In this document: piece by piece, positions 28,265-37,000 of the stretch
Layout: each line of letters starts with the position of its first letter
Numbering within the stretch: position 1 is the stretch's first letter
DNA from: Orlajensenia sp037404875
Lineage (GTDB): Bacteria > Actinomycetota > Actinomycetes > Actinomycetales > Microbacteriaceae
Length of the DNA: 64,000 bases
Assembly: GCF_037404875.1 (NCBI RefSeq)
Contig: NZ_JBBELO010000027.1
Location: 62,001 to 126,000 of the forward strand
Direction of reading: 5' to 3'
Made by a program: the position numbers and the translations under genes
Notes under the pieces: model-generated
The model's database searches: none
What the model was told of the DNA's origin: nothing
The model's input: the letters and a program-made list of their open reading frames with translations, nothing else

Positions 28265-28819
28265 TCAGTCGCCAGTGCTCATCAACACGGTTCCATCGCG
28301 ATTGATGAGCATGCCGTCAGGGATCACCTGGCGCCCGCGGTCGATGATCAGTCGCGTCGCCCGAAGCGCCGTCATGCCTGACCGCACGAGTTCCGGCCAC
28401 AGCATCCAACCCTCGGGGATCAGTCGAAACCTACGTGGCCCACCGCGGTTTCCATGGGTCTCGACGATGAGATCCGAGCCGCCCTCGCGCGCCAATTCGG
28501 CGTCGATGACATTCATGTTGTCGAGGCAGAGGCGCAGCAGGTAGTACTCGTCGGGGCTGAAGCCGATTGCTTCGAAGCTCCGGGCGACCTCGACCCAGTG
28601 GGTGATGTTGCTATAGCTGCCGCGCTGCACCGCGTGCGCCGTGGAGATCATCGGCACGACGCCGAACCAGATCGGTGGGAAGTCGAGTTGCACCTTGCAC
28701 CAGTCCCGGCGGCGGCTCTCGGGCATGTCGCCCCACTTCTTGGCGGCCTCGCGGAATGCGGGCGATCGCTCAGGCGAAATCGGATCGTCGGGACGGTCGA
28801 AAACATCATCGGCAGCCAT
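28265..28819 (-). CDS. Hypothetical protein
   Basis: 184 residues. The start at 28819 is fixed by AAGGAG 8 bases upstream; the frame is open another 102 codons but without a site. I do not recognise the family. Features visible: an acidic N-terminus (DDVFDRPDDPISPERS), a Trp-rich segment WGDMPESRRRDWCKVQLDFPP and a C-terminal LIIDRGRQVIPDGMLINRDG. No signal peptide or membrane helix is visible. It precedes the amidohydrolase gene by 9 bases and is likely cotranscribed with it. Confidence 0.7.
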   Translation of the reverse strand: MAADDVFDRPDDPISPERSPAFREAAKKWGDMPESRRRDWCKVQLDFPPIWFGVVPMISTAHAVQRGSYSNITHWVEVARSFEAIGFSPDEYYLLRLCLDNMNVIDAELAREGGSDLIVETHGNRGGPRRFRLIPEGWMLWPELVRSGMTALRATRLIIDRGRQVIPDGMLINRDGTVLMSTGD

Positions 28820-29046
28820 GATGGCTCCTTCCACGGAGGCATGAGCCTCCCTCGACTTGCCCGAAGCGGATGCCGCGGGCCCGTTCTTCCCCTGGGGCAC
28901 CCCGCTCGAGAGAGGAGGGTTGCCGGGCAGCCGGCCAGGTACCGACAGCTGCCACTCGTGAACGTTGGACACTTTACACATCAGGTCGGACACTCCGACA
29001 TTTCCGACCATGTGACGCCAAGGGGAGGCGATACCACGCCCCGTCG

Positions 29047-29439
29047 TCAGCTGTTGACGACGTCGACCGCCAGACCGTGCGACGCCGCGCCGAGTCGGCG
29101 ATCGTTCGTCCAGAGGGCGGAGCATCCGTTCAACTGCGCCGCCGCGAGGTGGAGCGCGTCGGGCGTTCGGATGCCGGTTCGGGCACGGAGTTCGGCCGCC
29201 CGGCGATGGGCCGCTTCATCGAGGTCGAGCAGCCGGAACCGCTCGAACAGCTGATCGTAGCGATCGCGCAACGCGAGGTCGCCCTCACGGATCGGCCCGA
29301 CCACGCTCTCGAGGATCACGAGGGGACTGATGGCGACGATTTCGCCACCGGCCTCGCGGAGTCGCCGTCGCACTCGATCACCGCGAACCCCGCGATCCTC
29401 GGCCGCGTAGATCACGATGCAGGAGTCGAGGTAGATCAC
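29047..29439 (-). CDS. VapC-type PIN-domain toxin
   Basis: 130 residues from a GTG at 29439 that overlaps the antitoxin stop as GTGA, with GGAGG 6 bases upstream; an earlier GTG at 29445 sits too close to that site. PIN-domain acidic residues are present: YLDSCIVIYAAED, E in ISPLVILESVVG, GIRTPDALHLAAA and LWTNDRRLG. VapC toxins are Mg2+-dependent RNases that cut tRNA or rRNA and are neutralised by the cognate antitoxin. It forms a classical module with the Phd-like gene just upstream. Confidence 0.88.
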   Translation of the reverse strand: MIYLDSCIVIYAAEDRGVRGDRVRRRLREAGGEIVAISPLVILESVVGPIREGDLALRDRYDQLFERFRLLDLDEAAHRRAAELRARTGIRTPDALHLAAAQLNGCSALWTNDRRLGAASHGLAVDVVNS

Positions 29440-29693
29440 TCCCACCCTCCGCGCTCGGTCCCTATCTGCTCGTCGAGTTGCTCCGAGGTTCGAGGGGCCG
29501 ACGCCGCCAGCGGATTCTCGATCAGCCAGTCGACCAGCCCGGCCGCCGTCAGTTCGTCACTGCTGAGAACCCTCGTGACTCGAGCGACCGGACGCCCCCG
29601 CTTGGCGATGACGGTGTCGGTACCGGCGGAGGCCGCGGCGACGATCTTCGAGAGGTTGTTCCTCGCATCGAGGATGTTCATCGGTTCCGACAT
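29436..29693 (-). CDS. Phd/YefM-family antitoxin
   Basis: 85 residues. The N-terminal DNA-binding region follows the Phd pattern (MNILDARNNLSKIVAAASAG, TVIAKRGRPVARVTRV), and the acidic C-terminus (TSEQLDEQIGTERGGWE) would wrap the toxin. It is translationally coupled to vapC by GTGA. The ATG has no ribosome site but a TAGGAT box 6 bases upstream, so the message is probably leaderless. Autorepression through the direct repeats at 29703-29722 is likely. Confidence 0.88.
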   Translation of the reverse strand: MSEPMNILDARNNLSKIVAAASAGTDTVIAKRGRPVARVTRVLSSDELTAAGLVDWLIENPLAASAPRTSEQLDEQIGTERGGWE

Positions 29694-29699
29694 GTGCTC

Positions 29700-29722
29700 A
29701 TCCTAGCCAGCTTTCTAGCCAG
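29700..29722 (-). promoter_or_regulatory. Promoter/operator of Phd-VapC module
   Basis: Two direct repeats of CTAGCCAG (29703-29710 and 29715-29722), a 12-base period, lie just before the antitoxin. The -10-like TAGGAT on the minus strand (29700-29705) overlaps the first repeat and stands 6 bases from the ATG. Binding there by the toxin-antitoxin complex would block transcription. Confidence 0.5.
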
Positions 29723-29827
29723 AAGTGCGAGAGCTTCCGGCCTTCCCATCCCGGTCACGCGACCGGGATGCTTCACGACCACAGTGTCGCCGCGGTCGGA
29801 ATTGTCCAGGCGACAGCAACCACACCC

Positions 29828-30202
29828 CTACCCGACCAACTCCTCGCCGGCCTCCGGCTCCCACCTGTGCGCCCAAGCGACGAGCGGCCGCAGCGAGCTC
29901 ATCAGTTCCGTGCCGCGTTGGGTGAGGTGGTAGCGCACCTGAACGGGCGTCGACGGGATGACCTCGCGCTCGATGAGCTGGGCGGTCTCGAGTTCGCGCA
30001 GGCGCTGCGCCAGCATCCGATCGGAGAGGCCGGTGACACTGCCCGCGATCTGGGAGAACCGGGTGGCGCCGCGGGCGATAGCCAGCAGGATGCCGGAGCT
30101 CCAGCGGCGGCCGACGAGCTCGACCGCCGAGGTGAACCGGCCGCACTGGTCGTCGGAGATGCGGGTGAAGCCGCGCAGCGAGGTGGTCGGAGTCGTGGTC
30201 AC
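29828..30202 (-). CDS. HxlR-family winged-helix regulator
   Basis: 124 residues from GTG at 30202. HxlR signature: CGRFTSAVELVGRRWSSGIL, TRFSQIAGSVTGLSDRMLAQ, RLRELETAQLIEREV, VRYHLTQRG. The N-terminal Cys of family members that sense quinones, aldehydes or redox stress is present (DDQCGRF). It is divergent from the flavin oxidoreductase fusion 65 bases away and probably regulates it. A TACGAT box lies 6 bases before the GTG, again suggesting a leaderless mRNA. Confidence 0.88.
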   Translation of the reverse strand: MTTTPTTSLRGFTRISDDQCGRFTSAVELVGRRWSSGILLAIARGATRFSQIAGSVTGLSDRMLAQRLRELETAQLIEREVIPSTPVQVRYHLTQRGTELMSSLRPLVAWAHRWEPEAGEELVG

Positions 30203-30216
30203 TTACCCATCGTAAG
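30202..30216. promoter_or_regulatory. Candidate HxlR operator
   Basis: The inverted repeat CTTAC-CCATC-GTAAG (30202-30206 and 30212-30216) surrounds the probable -10 box of the HxlR gene in the divergent gap with the oxidoreductase. This is the expected place for autoregulation and control of the neighbour; inferred from symmetry and position only. Confidence 0.45.
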
Positions 30217-30267
30217 CCACTCACTCCGCGTTTGCAGCGGGCGCCCCACGCAGAGCAGACTCAAGGC

Positions 30268-32511
30268 ATGCCCGACTATGGTCACGCCCTCCAATTCGGA
30301 ACGTTCATCACGCCGACCAGCGCGTCGCCCGAGGCGCCCGTCGCGCTCGCGCAACTGAGCGAGCGCCTCGGCTACGACCTCGCGACCTTTCAGGACCACC
30401 CGTACCAGCCCGCGTTCCTCGACACGTGGACGCTGCTCTCCTACGTCGGCGCGGCGACCGAGCGCATCCGTCTCTCGGGCAACGTGCTCAACCTGCCGCT
30501 GCGCCAGCCCGCAGTGCTCGCGCGGTCGGTGGCGAGCCTCGACCTGCTCACCGGCGGGCGCATCGAGCTCGGTCTGGGCGCGGGCGGCTTCTGGGACGCG
30601 ATCGAGGCGATGGGCCAGACCAAGCTCACTGCGGGTCAGGGCGTCGACGCGCTGAGCGAGGCCATCGACATCATCCGCGGCATCTGGAACACCGGCGAGC
30701 GCGCTCCGCTGCGCGTCGACGGCCGCTTCCATCACGTGCACGGCGCCAAGCGCGGGCCCGCGCCCGCTCACGACGTGGCCATCTGGCTCGGCGCGCTCAA
30801 GCCCCGCATGCTGCGCCTCATCGGCCGCAAGGCCGACGGCTGGCTGCCATCGCTCCCCTACCTGCAGCCCGGCGACCTCGCCCGTGGAAACGCGACCATC
30901 GACGATGCCGCGGATGCCGCAGGCCGCGCACCCAGCGAGATCCGGCGCCTGCTCAACATCGGTGGTCTCACCGAACCGGAGCGCATGGTCGACCAGCTCA
31001 CCGGATTCGCCCTCGACGAGGGCGTGTCGACCTTCATTCTCATGGGCGATGACCCGCGCGCCCTGCAGGTGTTCGCCGACGAGGTCATCCCGGTCGTGCG
31101 CGCCGAGGTTGCCTCCGAACGCGCCCGGCGCGGAACGTCCGCCGCGCCGACCCGGTCGAACGCCGCACTCGCCCGGCGCCGCAGCGGCATCGACTACGAC
31201 GCCGTGCCGGCCTCGCTCGCCGCATCCGCCATCGAACCGGGCGACCGGGCGTACGCGACGGTGCGCTCCACCTACATGCGCGGGGGCGAGCCGGGGCTCG
31301 TGCTGCGGCCGGCGACGGTCGCCGAGGTGACGGATGCCGTGGCCTACGCACGCGCGCACACTCACGTGCCGCTGTCGGTGCGCAGCGGCGGACACGGCAT
31401 CAGCGGACGCTCCACGAACGACGGCGGCGTCGTGATCGACGTGGGAGCCCTCAACGAGATCACCGTGCTCGACGAGCAGCGCCGCTTGGTGCGCATCGGC
31501 CCCGGTGCGCGCTGGATGGACGTGGCGGCCGCCCTGCAGCCGCACGGCTGGGCGCTCTCGTCGGGCGACTACGGCGGCGTCGGCGTCGGTGGGCTCGCGA
31601 CGGCGGGCGGGGTCGGTTGGCTCGTGCGCGAGCACGGCCTCACGATCGATCACCTGCGTGCCGCCGAGGTCGTGACGGCCGACGGCTCGCTCGTGCGCGC
31701 ATCCGTCGACGAGAACGCTGAGCTGTTCTGGGGCATCCGTGGTGCCGGAGGCAACCTCGGGGTCGTCGTCGCGTTCGAGTTCGAGGTCGACGAGGTGGGC
31801 GATATCGGGTTCGCGACCCTCGGCATCCAGGTCGATGACACGGCGGAGTTCCTCGTTGACTGGGGCACCGCTCTGGAACGGGCGCCGCGCGACACGACGT
31901 CGTTCATGCTCATGGGCGCGCCTCGACCGGGCGGAGCGGCGCTCGCGCAGGTGATGGTGGCCGTCGACTCCGACGACCCCGAGACCGTGCTCGCGCGCCT
32001 GCAGCCGTTCGCCGACACCGGGCAACTCGTGCAGTCCGACGCGCGTATCCTCCCCTACGCAGCGGTCATGGCCAACGCGAGCACCGACCCGCACGACGGC
32101 CAGGGCGACCCGGCCGCCCGATCCGGACTGTTGCGATCGATCACACCCGAGTTCGCGGCTGCGGCCGCGCGGCTGATGGCGAGCGGCGCGGTCTACTTCT
32201 TCCAGATCCGCGCACTCGGCGGCGCTGTCGGCGACGTGCCGGCGGATGCGACGGCCTTCGCCGGGCGCGACGCCAACTTCTCGGTCGTCGCGATCGGGCA
32301 AGACCGCGAACGGATCAATCGAGCGTGGGCCGAACTCGAGCCGCACTTCTCGGGGCTCTACCTCAGCTTCGAGACGGACACCTCGGAAGCCCGGCTCGTC
32401 GAGGCCTTTCCCAACGGATCCCTCGAGCGGCTGCGGGCGCTCAAGGCCCAGGTCGACCCGGGCAACCTCTTCCGCGACAACTTCAACGTCGCGCCCGCCG
32501 CCGTCGGCTGA
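30268..32511 (+). CDS. Fusion: luciferase-like monooxygenase (LLM) plus FAD-linked oxidase (BBE type)
   Basis: 747 residues from the ATG at 30268; an upstream TTG is less likely. Residues ~1-285 are an F420/FMN-dependent luciferase-like domain (FGTFITPTSAS, YDLATFQDHPYQP, LGLGAGGFWDAIEAMG, LGALKPRMLRLIGRKADGWL). After a short linker, residues ~320-480 are a PCMH-type FAD-binding domain (LSVRSGGHGISGRS with the His used for covalent FAD), and the end has a berberine-bridge C-terminal motif (FPNGSLERLRALKAQVDPGNLF). The second covalent-linkage Cys is replaced (SSGDYGGVGVGG), so single attachment is predicted. Two flavin oxidoreductases in one chain suggest substrate channelling; the substrate is unknown. 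Confidence 0.87.
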   Translation: MPDYGHALQFGTFITPTSASPEAPVALAQLSERLGYDLATFQDHPYQPAFLDTWTLLSYVGAATERIRLSGNVLNLPLRQPAVLARSVASLDLLTGGRIELGLGAGGFWDAIEAMGQTKLTAGQGVDALSEAIDIIRGIWNTGERAPLRVDGRFHHVHGAKRGPAPAHDVAIWLGALKPRMLRLIGRKADGWLPSLPYLQPGDLARGNATIDDAADAAGRAPSEIRRLLNIGGLTEPERMVDQLTGFALDEGVSTFILMGDDPRALQVFADEVIPVVRAEVASERARRGTSAAPTRSNAALARRRSGIDYDAVPASLAASAIEPGDRAYATVRSTYMRGGEPGLVLRPATVAEVTDAVAYARAHTHVPLSVRSGGHGISGRSTNDGGVVIDVGALNEITVLDEQRRLVRIGPGARWMDVAAALQPHGWALSSGDYGGVGVGGLATAGGVGWLVREHGLTIDHLRAAEVVTADGSLVRASVDENAELFWGIRGAGGNLGVVVAFEFEVDEVGDIGFATLGIQVDDTAEFLVDWGTALERAPRDTTSFMLMGAPRPGGAALAQVMVAVDSDDPETVLARLQPFADTGQLVQSDARILPYAAVMANASTDPHDGQGDPAARSGLLRSITPEFAAAAARLMASGAVYFFQIRALGGAVGDVPADATAFAGRDANFSVVAIGQDRERINRAWAELEPHFSGLYLSFETDTSEARLVEAFPNGSLERLRALKAQVDPGNLFRDNFNVAPAAVG

Positions 32512-32563
32512 GCCGGCTCCGCGGACGGCGACGGCGACGGCGGGCGCTGCGGATGCGCTCCCC

Positions 32564-33736
32564 TCATGCCGCGGAAGTCGCACCTTCTCGAGCGGCGGCC
32601 ATGCGACGGACATTCGCCTCGGCGAGGGCGATCATCACCGCGAGAAGCACGACGACGGCGGCGAGTACGACCTCCGCATGCACCACGCGGGCAAGGGGCA
32701 CGATCGCCCAGGGAAGCACGATGCCGGCGATCCCCCACGTCGCGACCTCACGCCAGGGAACCCCGTAGCGCACGGACTCGCCGATGCTCGCGAGATAGAA
32801 CAGCACGATTCCGGCTGCGATGCAGACTGCCGCACCGGGAGCGAGGCGGTGTCCGGCTTCGGCGACCGCCGAGCCGAGTCCGCTCGCGAACAGGGCGATG
32901 CCCGAGATGAGCACGAAGGGCAGATACATCACCGCGTCGCGCAGCGCCCCGATGCGGCCGGCCGACTGGAGCCGGCGCAGGCCGGATTCCGCAGAACCGG
33001 ATGCGTAGTGGAAGAACACCCAGGCGAGCAGCGAGATGGCGAGGAAGGCGAGAACCGCCGTCACGCCTGATTCAAGCGACCAGTGCGCGTCGAGCTCCGC
33101 GATCGTCGCAAGGATCGACTCCCCGAAGACGATGACGATAAGCAGGCTCACCCGTTCGAGCAGGTGATCGACGTCGAGGGAGCGCTGCAACCACCTCGCC
33201 TGACTCCCGAGCGACGCCAGCAGCACCACCTCGACGGCGATCGCGACCGCCCACAGCACGTATTGCGCGGGCTGCGGAACGACCGCGGAGACGAGCCAGA
33301 GCGCGGCGGGGAGTCCGCTGTACGCGATCGGGCGCCACCACGGCATCCCGATGGTGCGCCTCTTCACCGCCCACGGCACCATCCAGATCAGCCGGAGGGT
33401 GGCGTTCCCCACCGCGAACGCCCATGCCCTCTCGGTGAGGGCCTCGGGCACCGCGGCCGCCATGACGCCGACGGCGAGCATCCCGACCGTGACGGCGGCC
33501 CAGAGCGCCCCTGAGACACGCGCCCCGAACAGGTTGAGGGTGAGGGTCATGTTCACCCACGCCCACCACGCCGGCGCCCAGAGCACGAAGAAGATGAGAG
33601 CGTCGCCCCACCCCGGATCGCCGTGCATCACTTGGGCGACCTGACCGATGTAGGCGACCATGACGAGGTCGAAGAACAACTCGAGCCAATGCACGCGTCG
33701 CCCACCGGGCGCTTCGACCTGCGATGCCTCGCTCAC
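32564..33736 (-). CDS. ltrA: Low temperature requirement A (LtrA) family membrane protein
   Basis: 390 residues from a GTG at 33736. Begins with the family motif VHWLELFFDLVMVAYIGQVAQ and contains about ten to twelve hydrophobic helices plus a central LLERVSLLIVIVFGESILA, all typical of LtrA. The family was named from Listeria growth at low temperature; its molecular function is not established. A TAGGCT box lies 6 bases before the GTG, so the mRNA may be leaderless. It converges on the flavin fusion gene. Confidence 0.88.
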   Translation of the reverse strand: MSEASQVEAPGGRRVHWLELFFDLVMVAYIGQVAQVMHGDPGWGDALIFFVLWAPAWWAWVNMTLTLNLFGARVSGALWAAVTVGMLAVGVMAAAVPEALTERAWAFAVGNATLRLIWMVPWAVKRRTIGMPWWRPIAYSGLPAALWLVSAVVPQPAQYVLWAVAIAVEVVLLASLGSQARWLQRSLDVDHLLERVSLLIVIVFGESILATIAELDAHWSLESGVTAVLAFLAISLLAWVFFHYASGSAESGLRRLQSAGRIGALRDAVMYLPFVLISGIALFASGLGSAVAEAGHRLAPGAAVCIAAGIVLFYLASIGESVRYGVPWREVATWGIAGIVLPWAIVPLARVVHAEVVLAAVVVLLAVMIALAEANVRRMAAAREGATSAA

Positions 33737-33921
33737 GCCGTCAGCCTAGGGCCGCATGCCCTTCTTCAGGCAAGCCCGGGTCGAACTGTCGGTCGTGGCC
33801 TGAGTTTCGTTTCGCCTCTGTTCGCGATGAGCGCTGGGCTCTATCGTGGGTGTCAGCGTCTCGCGCACTGGTGCGCCTGACCTCCCTGATCGAGCTGCGA
33901 CGGCTGGCGATTGGAGTCGAA

Positions 33922-34311
33922 ATGCCAGAGAGCTTCAAGCCCGCAAACCCCCTGCACGACCTGGCGGAGTCCGTTCCGTCATGGGGAACCAAGATGGCGT
34001 TCGGCCCGGGCATCACGGTGGCCGGCCAGGAGGTCGTACCGGCGGCATTGATCATCTTCGGCTTCGGCGGGGGCGCAGGCTCCGGCGAATTCCCTGAACA
34101 CGGCTCGGCACCGGAGGGCCAGGGCGAAGGCAGCGGAGGCGGGGGTGGGGGTTACGTGCTGCCGATCGGCGCCTACGTCGGCGGTCCGAACGGGGTGAAG
34201 TTCCGGCCGAATCCCGTCGCCATCATCATTGTGAGCGCACCGTTGCTGAGCGCGGTCGGCTGGGCGATCGCGCGCATCATCAGCGCCGTCGTCGGACGAC
34301 CCTTGAAATAG
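33922..34311 (+). CDS. GerW/YtfJ-family protein
   Basis: 129 residues; GGAG lies 5 bases before the ATG. Pattern of the GerW/YtfJ family: an N-terminal GITVAGQEVVPAALIIFGFGGG, a low-complexity Gly-rich middle (GQGEGSGGGGGG), then YVLPIGAYVGGPNGVKF and PVAIIIV. A C-terminal hydrophobic segment could be membrane-associated. The family was found in Bacillus spores, but members are widespread in non-sporulating actinobacteria, where the role is unknown. It stands alone. Confidence 0.78.
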   Translation: MPESFKPANPLHDLAESVPSWGTKMAFGPGITVAGQEVVPAALIIFGFGGGAGSGEFPEHGSAPEGQGEGSGGGGGGYVLPIGAYVGGPNGVKFRPNPVAIIIVSAPLLSAVGWAIARIISAVVGRPLK

Positions 34312-34368
34312 TCATCCGTCGGCCGTCCGAACTGCTTCCCGAACTGCGGCTGCGGTTTCCCGGCCCCG

Positions 34369-34857
34369 TCACGCGCGGAACGTGCCCGGCCGCGGTTGGT
34401 ACCACTCGGGATTGAGATAGCCCGACTCCCACGGAAACCGCCCGTTGAGGTCGTCGTACGTGAGCTGGTACACCGGCACGGACAGTTCGTCAGGGCGATC
34501 AGCGAATCGGTTGGCCGCGAACACGATCTCTGCCGGGTTGGGCACCTCCTCGACCGTGACGCGGTGCGCCCACTCATCGAATTCGAGCACCTCCCCCGGC
34601 ACGAGGTCACGGCCGGCCCGCACGCGCCCCGCGACGTCGTTCAGCAATCCACTGGCGACGGCAGTCGGCACGTGGAACACGAGCAACTCGGGGTGGCCGA
34701 TGCCGAACAGGCCGGTCGTGTACGCGAACGAGGGCCTCGACTTGGCAATGTCTCCCGAGACGTACTGGATGAAGACGCCATGCTTGCGGATGATCTGGGC
34801 GGTACGCTCGTCTTCCTGGTCGAGCCAGGCTATGGTTTGCGCGGATTCTTCTTCCAT
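34369..34857 (-). CDS. DUF4262 domain protein
   Basis: 162 residues. The start at 34857 is set by GAGGGAG upstream; the frame is open for another 107 codons but that extension is Arg/Ala-rich and lacks a site. DUF4262 pattern: WLDQEDERTAQIIRKHGVFIQYVSG, FAYTTGLFGIGHPELLVF, then EVLEFDEWAHRVTVEEVP and YQLTYDDLNGRFPWE. The function of the domain is unknown; it is common in actinobacteria as a stand-alone cytoplasmic protein. Confidence 0.82.
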   Translation of the reverse strand: MEEESAQTIAWLDQEDERTAQIIRKHGVFIQYVSGDIAKSRPSFAYTTGLFGIGHPELLVFHVPTAVASGLLNDVAGRVRAGRDLVPGEVLEFDEWAHRVTVEEVPNPAEIVFAANRFADRPDELSVPVYQLTYDDLNGRFPWESGYLNPEWYQPRPGTFRA

Positions 34858-35225
34858 CGGATGCTCCCTCGGGTCGTGCCCAAACGCTACGACCGCCCGC
34901 CGCTCGTCCAACAGCACGGGGATGTCCTGTGCGAGGTCGCCGGGGCTGTGGAGGAGTCGGCGACGCCGTACGAGAGCCGACCACGAACCGCGACCGCATG
35001 AGCGTCGCCCCTCGTCGCGATATCCCGCGAGCACTGTTGCGCGCGATGAGACAGCGCCTACGTTGGGAGCGTGGCATCCGGCGACCTGGTGATCGGCGCG
35101 ACCCCGCGACCGTTCGATGCTCGCGGCGATTGCGGCGAGCCCGGCATTCGCGGCACGCGCGAAGAGCGCGTCAGGCATTGTGACCGCATCTCCGCCGCCC
35201 GTGCCACGCGCGTGAAGGGATCCTC
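34858..35225. other. 368-base intergenic region
   Basis: No supported gene. It lies between the divergent DUF4262 and epimerase genes and must carry both promoters. The open frame running back from the DUF4262 start looks like a high-GC shadow. No clear repeat, hairpin or RNA gene was seen. Confidence 0.5.
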
Positions 35226-36152
35226 ATGAGAGTGCTGCTCGCCGGCGCATCCGGCGCCCTGGGCCGACAGCTCGCGCCGCAGCTGCTCGCCGCGGGCCAC
35301 GGGGTGCTCGGCATCACCCGCAGCCCCGAGCGGGCCGAGCGGCTGCGGAGCATGGGAGCGGATGCCGTCGTCGCCGACGTGCTCGACCGTGATGCGCTGC
35401 TCGCGAGCCTCACCGGCCAGCGAGCCGACGCGGTCATGCATCAGCTCACCGCGCTCAGCAAACCGCCCCTGTTCTACGGATCGATGACGGCGACCAACGT
35501 GCTTCGCGAGAAAGGCACCGCGCACCTCATCGAGTCCGCCCACCTCGTCGGTGCCACCCGGATGATCACCCAGTCGATCGTGCTCGGCTACGGCTTCCGC
35601 AGCCACCACCCCGCGCCCGTCGACGAGAGCGTGCCCTTCGGCGTTCCCGAGGGCACGGGCGCCGACCCGACGTTCGCGGCGCTCGTCTCGGCCGAGCAGC
35701 AGGTCTTCACGGCATCCGGTCTCGAGGGCATCGCACTGCGCTACGGCATCTTCTACGGCGAGGACGTGCGCACGGTCGCCACGAGCCTGCGTCGACGGAT
35801 GCTGCCCGTGACGTCGTGGGACGGCGCCATTCCCTTCGTGCACCACGCCGACGCCGCCTCCGCAGCTGTCGCCGCCCTCGACCGGGGCCGGGCCGGTACT
35901 GCCTACAACACCGCATCCGAGGAGCGCGTGAGCTGGCGCGAGTACGTCGAGACGGCCTCGCGCGTGCTGCGCCTGCCGGCACCACTGCGCGTGCCGGTCG
36001 GGGTGCTGCGCGCCGCGGCACCGTACGCGGGCGAGTTCATGACGCGAATCGACCTGCAGGTCTCGGCGCAGCGCGCACGGGACGAGCTGGCGTGGGAGCC
36101 GCGGTTCTCCACTGTCGAGCAGGGCCTCTCCGACGCGAAGTCGCTGCTGTAA
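35226..36152 (+). CDS. NAD(P)-dependent epimerase/dehydratase-family protein (extended SDR)
   Basis: 308 residues with AAGGGA 7 bases before the ATG. The Rossmann start is VLLAGASGALGRQLAPQLL, an atypical but common variant of GxxGxxG. Acidic and Arg residues after beta-2 (ITRSPERAERL) suggest NADP preference. The remainder aligns with atypical extended SDRs used on sugars or in NmrA-like sensing (ITQSIVLGYG, LRYGIFYGED, FVHHADAASAAVAALDRG). The substrate cannot be predicted. Single gene; no operon partner. Confidence 0.8.
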   Translation: MRVLLAGASGALGRQLAPQLLAAGHGVLGITRSPERAERLRSMGADAVVADVLDRDALLASLTGQRADAVMHQLTALSKPPLFYGSMTATNVLREKGTAHLIESAHLVGATRMITQSIVLGYGFRSHHPAPVDESVPFGVPEGTGADPTFAALVSAEQQVFTASGLEGIALRYGIFYGEDVRTVATSLRRRMLPVTSWDGAIPFVHHADAASAAVAALDRGRAGTAYNTASEERVSWREYVETASRVLRLPAPLRVPVGVLRAAAPYAGEFMTRIDLQVSAQRARDELAWEPRFSTVEQGLSDAKSLL

Positions 36153-36349
36153 CCCCCGGCTGCCGCCGGCCGCTCGCATCCGCCACACTCGCGCGACAAC
36201 CCTCCGGCCACGGGCGGATGCGGCGCCTCCGTCGACGCGGTCGGTGACGCCTCGCCCATCCGGCTCCCCTCGCCCAGGGATGTCAAGCCCATGATGCGGG
36301 TGGCGCTGCCGTACGTAGCCTGAGCGGACCACCTCGATCGGAGACACCC

Positions 36350-36892
36350 ATGTCGGAACGCAACACGCTCGTACGCTCCCTGCACGACCTCGGCCTCGCG
36401 GCGTGGTTCGGCGGATCCCTCATGGGTGCCGTCGGCCTCAACGGCGCGGCCGCCCAAGCCGAGCCGGCGAGCCAGAAGCTCAAGATCTCGTCCATCGGAT
36501 GGGGGCGCTGGGCTCCCGTGCAACTGGCGGCCCTCGCGGCCCACGGCGTCGGAGGCGTCGGCCTGATCCTCGGAAACAAGGCTCGCCTCGTCAACGATGA
36601 GGGCACGCAGATCAACACCGCGGTGAAGCTCGCGCTCACCGGGGTGGCCGGCGCCGCGACCCTCTACTCCGCGATTCTCGGCGGCACCATCGCCAAGCAC
36701 TTCGACGAGGATGCCGAAGGCGTGACCGAGCCCGGAAGCGGCACCTCGAAGCAGCTCGCGGCCGCACAACGCAAGCAGAAGGTCGCACAGTGGGTGCTGC
36801 CGGCAGTCACCGGCGTGCTCATCGTGCTCGCCGCCCAGCAGGGCGAACAGCAGCGGCCCGTCGCCGGCTGGTTGCATCGCACGTTCGGCTGA
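36350..36892 (+). CDS. Hypothetical membrane protein
   Basis: 180 residues with GGAG 8 bases before the ATG. Four probable membrane helices: ~15-35 (AAWFGGSLMGAVGLNGAA), ~60-80, ~97-118 (LTGVAGAATLYSAILGG) and ~150-165. A hydrophilic acidic loop (DEDAEGVTEPGSGTS) separates the last two. I do not recognise a family with a known role; similar proteins are frequent in Microbacteriaceae. It ends before a strong bidirectional hairpin. Confidence 0.75.
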   Translation: MSERNTLVRSLHDLGLAAWFGGSLMGAVGLNGAAAQAEPASQKLKISSIGWGRWAPVQLAALAAHGVGGVGLILGNKARLVNDEGTQINTAVKLALTGVAGAATLYSAILGGTIAKHFDEDAEGVTEPGSGTSKQLAAAQRKQKVAQWVLPAVTGVLIVLAAQQGEQQRPVAGWLHRTFG

Positions 36893-36915
36893 GGCCGCAC
36901 GGCTCCTGATCTCAC

Positions 36916-36963
36916 ACGGCTGAGGGATGCGCGGCCCCATCGGGCGACGCATCCCTCAGTCGT
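36916..36963. terminator. Bidirectional hairpin terminator
   Basis: A 16-bp stem (one G-T pair) has arms at 36916-36931 and 36948-36963 with core CTGAGGGATGCG/CGCATCCCTCAG and a 16-base loop. It lies between two convergent genes. There is no U-tract, as is common for actinobacterial terminators. Confidence 0.7.
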
Positions 36964-37000
36964 ATGCCCCGGTCGCAGGGGCTCCTCGCGGGTTGATTGC

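Noticed and set aside
30199..32613. 804-codon minus-strand open frame opposite the flavin fusion
   Set aside because: Composition is typical of an antisense shadow (Arg/Ala/Asp/Val runs, no domain); the plus strand encodes two recognised domains.
34858..35178. 107-codon N-terminal extension of the DUF4262 protein
   Set aside because: A good ribosome site supports the internal ATG at 34857, and the extension is low-complexity.
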